From NCBI GenBank assembly GCA_964462945.1, contig CAYWZW010000010.1, forward strand, positions 1-64,000: a stretch of DNA of 64,000 nt. The letters are read 5' to 3'. The translations under genes and the position numbers were made by a program. This document shows positions 62,150 to 64,000 of this stretch, piece by piece (position 1 is the stretch's first letter; every line of letters begins with the position of its first letter). The notes under the pieces were generated by a model. That model did no database searches. It had not been told where the DNA came from and saw nothing but the letters and a program-made list of their open reading frames with translations. This DNA comes from GCA-020343675 sp964462945. Its GTDB lineage: Bacteria > Planctomycetota > Phycisphaerae > Sedimentisphaerales > Anaerobacaceae.

Positions 62150-64000
62150 TTACAGGCGAATCGTCGTTCTTTCTCTCGCGGATCTCACCGCGGCAAAGGA
62201 GGCCTCCGTTACATTCTTCAGTTGATCGAAGGGGATCAACTGATCACCACCGTGCTCGATCCTTCGAACAAACTCGGCAAGCTCAGCGGCATGGCCCTTA
62301 TCCTGCCGCGCTGTCTTAAACTTCTTGAAACCCTTGAAACCAAAGCCATGGGTCACCCGGAAATTCTCCAGTCTCAGGACCCGGCCATCACTGAATACGT
62401 CGAGCATTTCCTTGGGGTAGCTCTTTGAGCCATTGGCGAAGTAGTTGACAGTCCCCACCGAACCATCGGCGAACCCCAGGACAATCGACATCTTGTCCTC
62501 CCGAACGGCGGGGCCTTCCCCGACCATCGTGGCGGAAACGGATCTGACGGGACTTGCGGCGATAAAGCTCAAAAGATCGATGAAGTGGCACCCTTCCCCG
62601 ATGATGCGGCCGCCCCCGCGCTGCGGGTCCTGCGTCCAGTGATCCACAGGGATCTCGCCGGCGTTGACCGTCATCGTTATGCACAACGGCCCGCCCCGGC
62701 CCGCCACCAGCTCCCTGATCTTGGCCGTGTGCGGACTGAACCGGCGGTTGAAACCGACCGTCAGGACTGCGGATTGATGATTGCGGATTGCGGATTCAAT
62801 CTGCTGGAGCTCGGCCTCGCTCAGGCACAGGGGCTTTTCCACAAAGACGTGTTTTCCCGCCTCCAGGGCCTCGCAGACAAAACGTGCATGCGTGTTGTGG
62901 CTTGTAACCACGAACACGGCATCGACCTGCTTGTCGTCGAGAATCTGCCGGTAGTCGGTGACAGCCTTCTGAGCACCGAACTTGACCGCCGCATGTTTCG
63001 CCGCCGCGCCGTTGAGGTCGGCAATGTAGGCGAGCCGTACCTTTGTCTTCACCAAAGCGGGCAGGAGGATCGCCTTCGAGAAGTTCCCCGCCCCGATTAC
63101 GCCGACGACGGCTTTGCCCGCCGCCGCAGCGGGGCGCTGCGAGATCGTCACAACGCCGGAACGATCCACATCGTCACCGTACTGAAGAATGACACCGAGG
63201 GCCGAACGGTCGTTCTCAATAGTCTCATACGCCTTTAACGCATCATTGAGCTTGAAACGATGGGTAACCAGCGGGGCCATATCGAGAGAGCCTCTGGCCA
63301 TCGCGCCCAGCACCGCTTCGAAGTTGCGGCCTTCCGTCCAGCGGACGTAGCCGGGCGGATAGTCATGCCCCCCCTGCTCGTAGCTCTCGTCGTATCGCCC
63401 CGGCCCATAGGAACAGGAGACCTGGAAGGTCAGCTCCTTTGCATAGAAGTCGCGGCGGTGTAGATTCAGCCCGACAACGCCGACCAGCACGATCCGACCG
63501 CGTTTGCGGCAGGATTCCGCCGCCTGATGGACGATCTCATCCGTCTTCGCCGATGCGGTAATGATCGCCGCATCGACGCCTCGCTCGCCGGTCCATCCCT
63601 TGGCGGCAGCGATCAAGTCAGCCCCCTTGGATAGGTCCACTATCCTGGCCCCAGAGCGGTGGGCAAGTTCAAGCCGCTGCGGGTTCAGATCGACGGCCAT
63701 GACTTCACAGCCGCTGGATCGCAATAGTTGCACGGTAATCAGCCCGATCAGGCCCACGCCAAAGACACAGATTTTCTCGCCGAGCGTCGGTTGAACGAGC
63801 CGAACGCCCTGTAAAGCAATCGCTGCAAGGACCGTGAACGCCGCATGCTCATCACTTACATTTTCCGGGACCTTCGTGACAAGATTACGCGGAACACAGA
63901 CGACTTCCGCATGATTACCATTACTGATGACTTTGTCGCCGGGCTGCAAGTCCGCCACACCGGGTCCTACCTCCAGCACGACACCCGCATTGCAGTATCC
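62150..64000 (-). CDS. Bidomain dehydrogenase: MDR plus Gfo/Idh/MocA (5' end outside window)
   Basis: At least 617 residues; the frame stays open to the window edge (GYCNAGVVLEVG in frame), so the N-terminus, probably another 90-100 residues, is missing. First domain is a zinc-type MDR nucleotide-binding half (VFGVGLIGLITVQLLRSSGC) with RFKLNDALKAYETIEN at its end. Second domain, from about residue 300, is Gfo/Idh/MocA (VGVIGAGNFSKAILLPAL and EKPLCLSEAE). This fusion is known from surface-polysaccharide clusters next to heparinase-like genes. It would modify a sugar nucleotide or a polymer sugar. Substrate unknown. Confidence 0.88.
   Translation of the reverse strand, partial: GYCNAGVVLEVGPGVADLQPGDKVISNGNHAEVVCVPRNLVTKVPENVSDEHAAFTVLAAIALQGVRLVQPTLGEKICVFGVGLIGLITVQLLRSSGCEVMAVDLNPQRLELAHRSGARIVDLSKGADLIAAAKGWTGERGVDAAIITASAKTDEIVHQAAESCRKRGRIVLVGVVGLNLHRRDFYAKELTFQVSCSYGPGRYDESYEQGGHDYPPGYVRWTEGRNFEAVLGAMARGSLDMAPLVTHRFKLNDALKAYETIENDRSALGVILQYGDDVDRSGVVTISQRPAAAAGKAVVGVIGAGNFSKAILLPALVKTKVRLAYIADLNGAAAKHAAVKFGAQKAVTDYRQILDDKQVDAVFVVTSHNTHARFVCEALEAGKHVFVEKPLCLSEAELQQIESAIRNHQSAVLTVGFNRRFSPHTAKIRELVAGRGGPLCITMTVNAGEIPVDHWTQDPQRGGGRIIGEGCHFIDLLSFIAASPVRSVSATMVGEGPAVREDKMSIVLGFADGSVGTVNYFANGSKSYPKEMLDVFSDGRVLRLENFRVTHGFGFKGFKKFKTARQDKGHAAELAEFVRRIEHGGDQLIPFDQLKNVTEASFAAVRSARERTTIRL

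Overview
The window reads as a piece of a saccharolytic, anaerobe-like planctomycete genome, most likely class Phycisphaerae (Sedimentisphaerales-like). This is inferred from gene content and style: a Tat-exported sulfatase, PL1/GH78/GH43 pectin enzymes, a prepilin-like protein with a DGH C-terminal motif, a PPi-type phosphofructokinase, a LarA homologue, NtrBC-type regulation and long PAS kinases. No rRNA or marker gene is present to prove it.

Layout. 0.8-3.4 kb: an amino-acid permease, a nucleotidyltransferase with its small partner gene, and a cupin. 3.4-16.7 kb (+ strand): a sugar-acid/uronate catabolic cluster with PPi-type phosphofructokinase, SDR mannonate oxidoreductase, HAD hydrolase, MDR dehydrogenase, UlaG-like metallo-hydrolase, a second SDR, a LarA-type nickel racemase/epimerase homologue, HicBA, 6-phosphogluconate dehydrogenase, an aminotransferase, a small membrane protein and uronate isomerase. 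A lone pseudopilin-like protein follows. 17.7 kb: a 0.1-kb MITE-like element. 18.4 kb: tRNA-Tyr, then a sulfatase. 20.1-24.7 kb (- strand): a large exported unknown, IspD, a cobalamin adenosyltransferase and a DUF4230 protein.

25-42.7 kb (+ strand) is the standout. A GAF histidine kinase and an NtrC-type sigma-54 activator sit just upstream of a full-consensus -24/-12 promoter that faces a 15-kb operon. The operon encodes a LamG-domain membrane protein, six paralogous ABC-2 permeases, a TolC-type outer-membrane protein, a membrane-anchored protein combining an adaptor-like coiled coil with a NEW3-like domain, and a single ABC ATPase at the 3' end. The architecture suggests a tripartite envelope exporter with three interchangeable permease pairs (A1/B1, A2/B2, C/D). 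The substrate is unknown.

42.8-50.8 kb: a pectin/rhamnogalacturonan locus (PL1 lyase, (alpha/alpha)6 glycosidase, GH78 rhamnosidase, GH43 arabinanase). Its products (galacturonate, rhamnose, arabinose) would feed the uronate cluster at 3-17 kb. 50.9-51.2 kb: tRNA-Met and tRNA-Glu. 51.3-57.7 kb: signalling genes (two single-domain response regulators, a 1506-residue kinase with ten PAS domains, a NarL-type regulator). 57.8-64 kb (- strand): part of a surface-polysaccharide cluster (UDP-GlcNAc 2-epimerase, GT4 glycosyltransferase, heparinase II/III-like protein, and a bidomain dehydrogenase that runs off the window).

All calls are by eye from motifs and composition. No database search was run.
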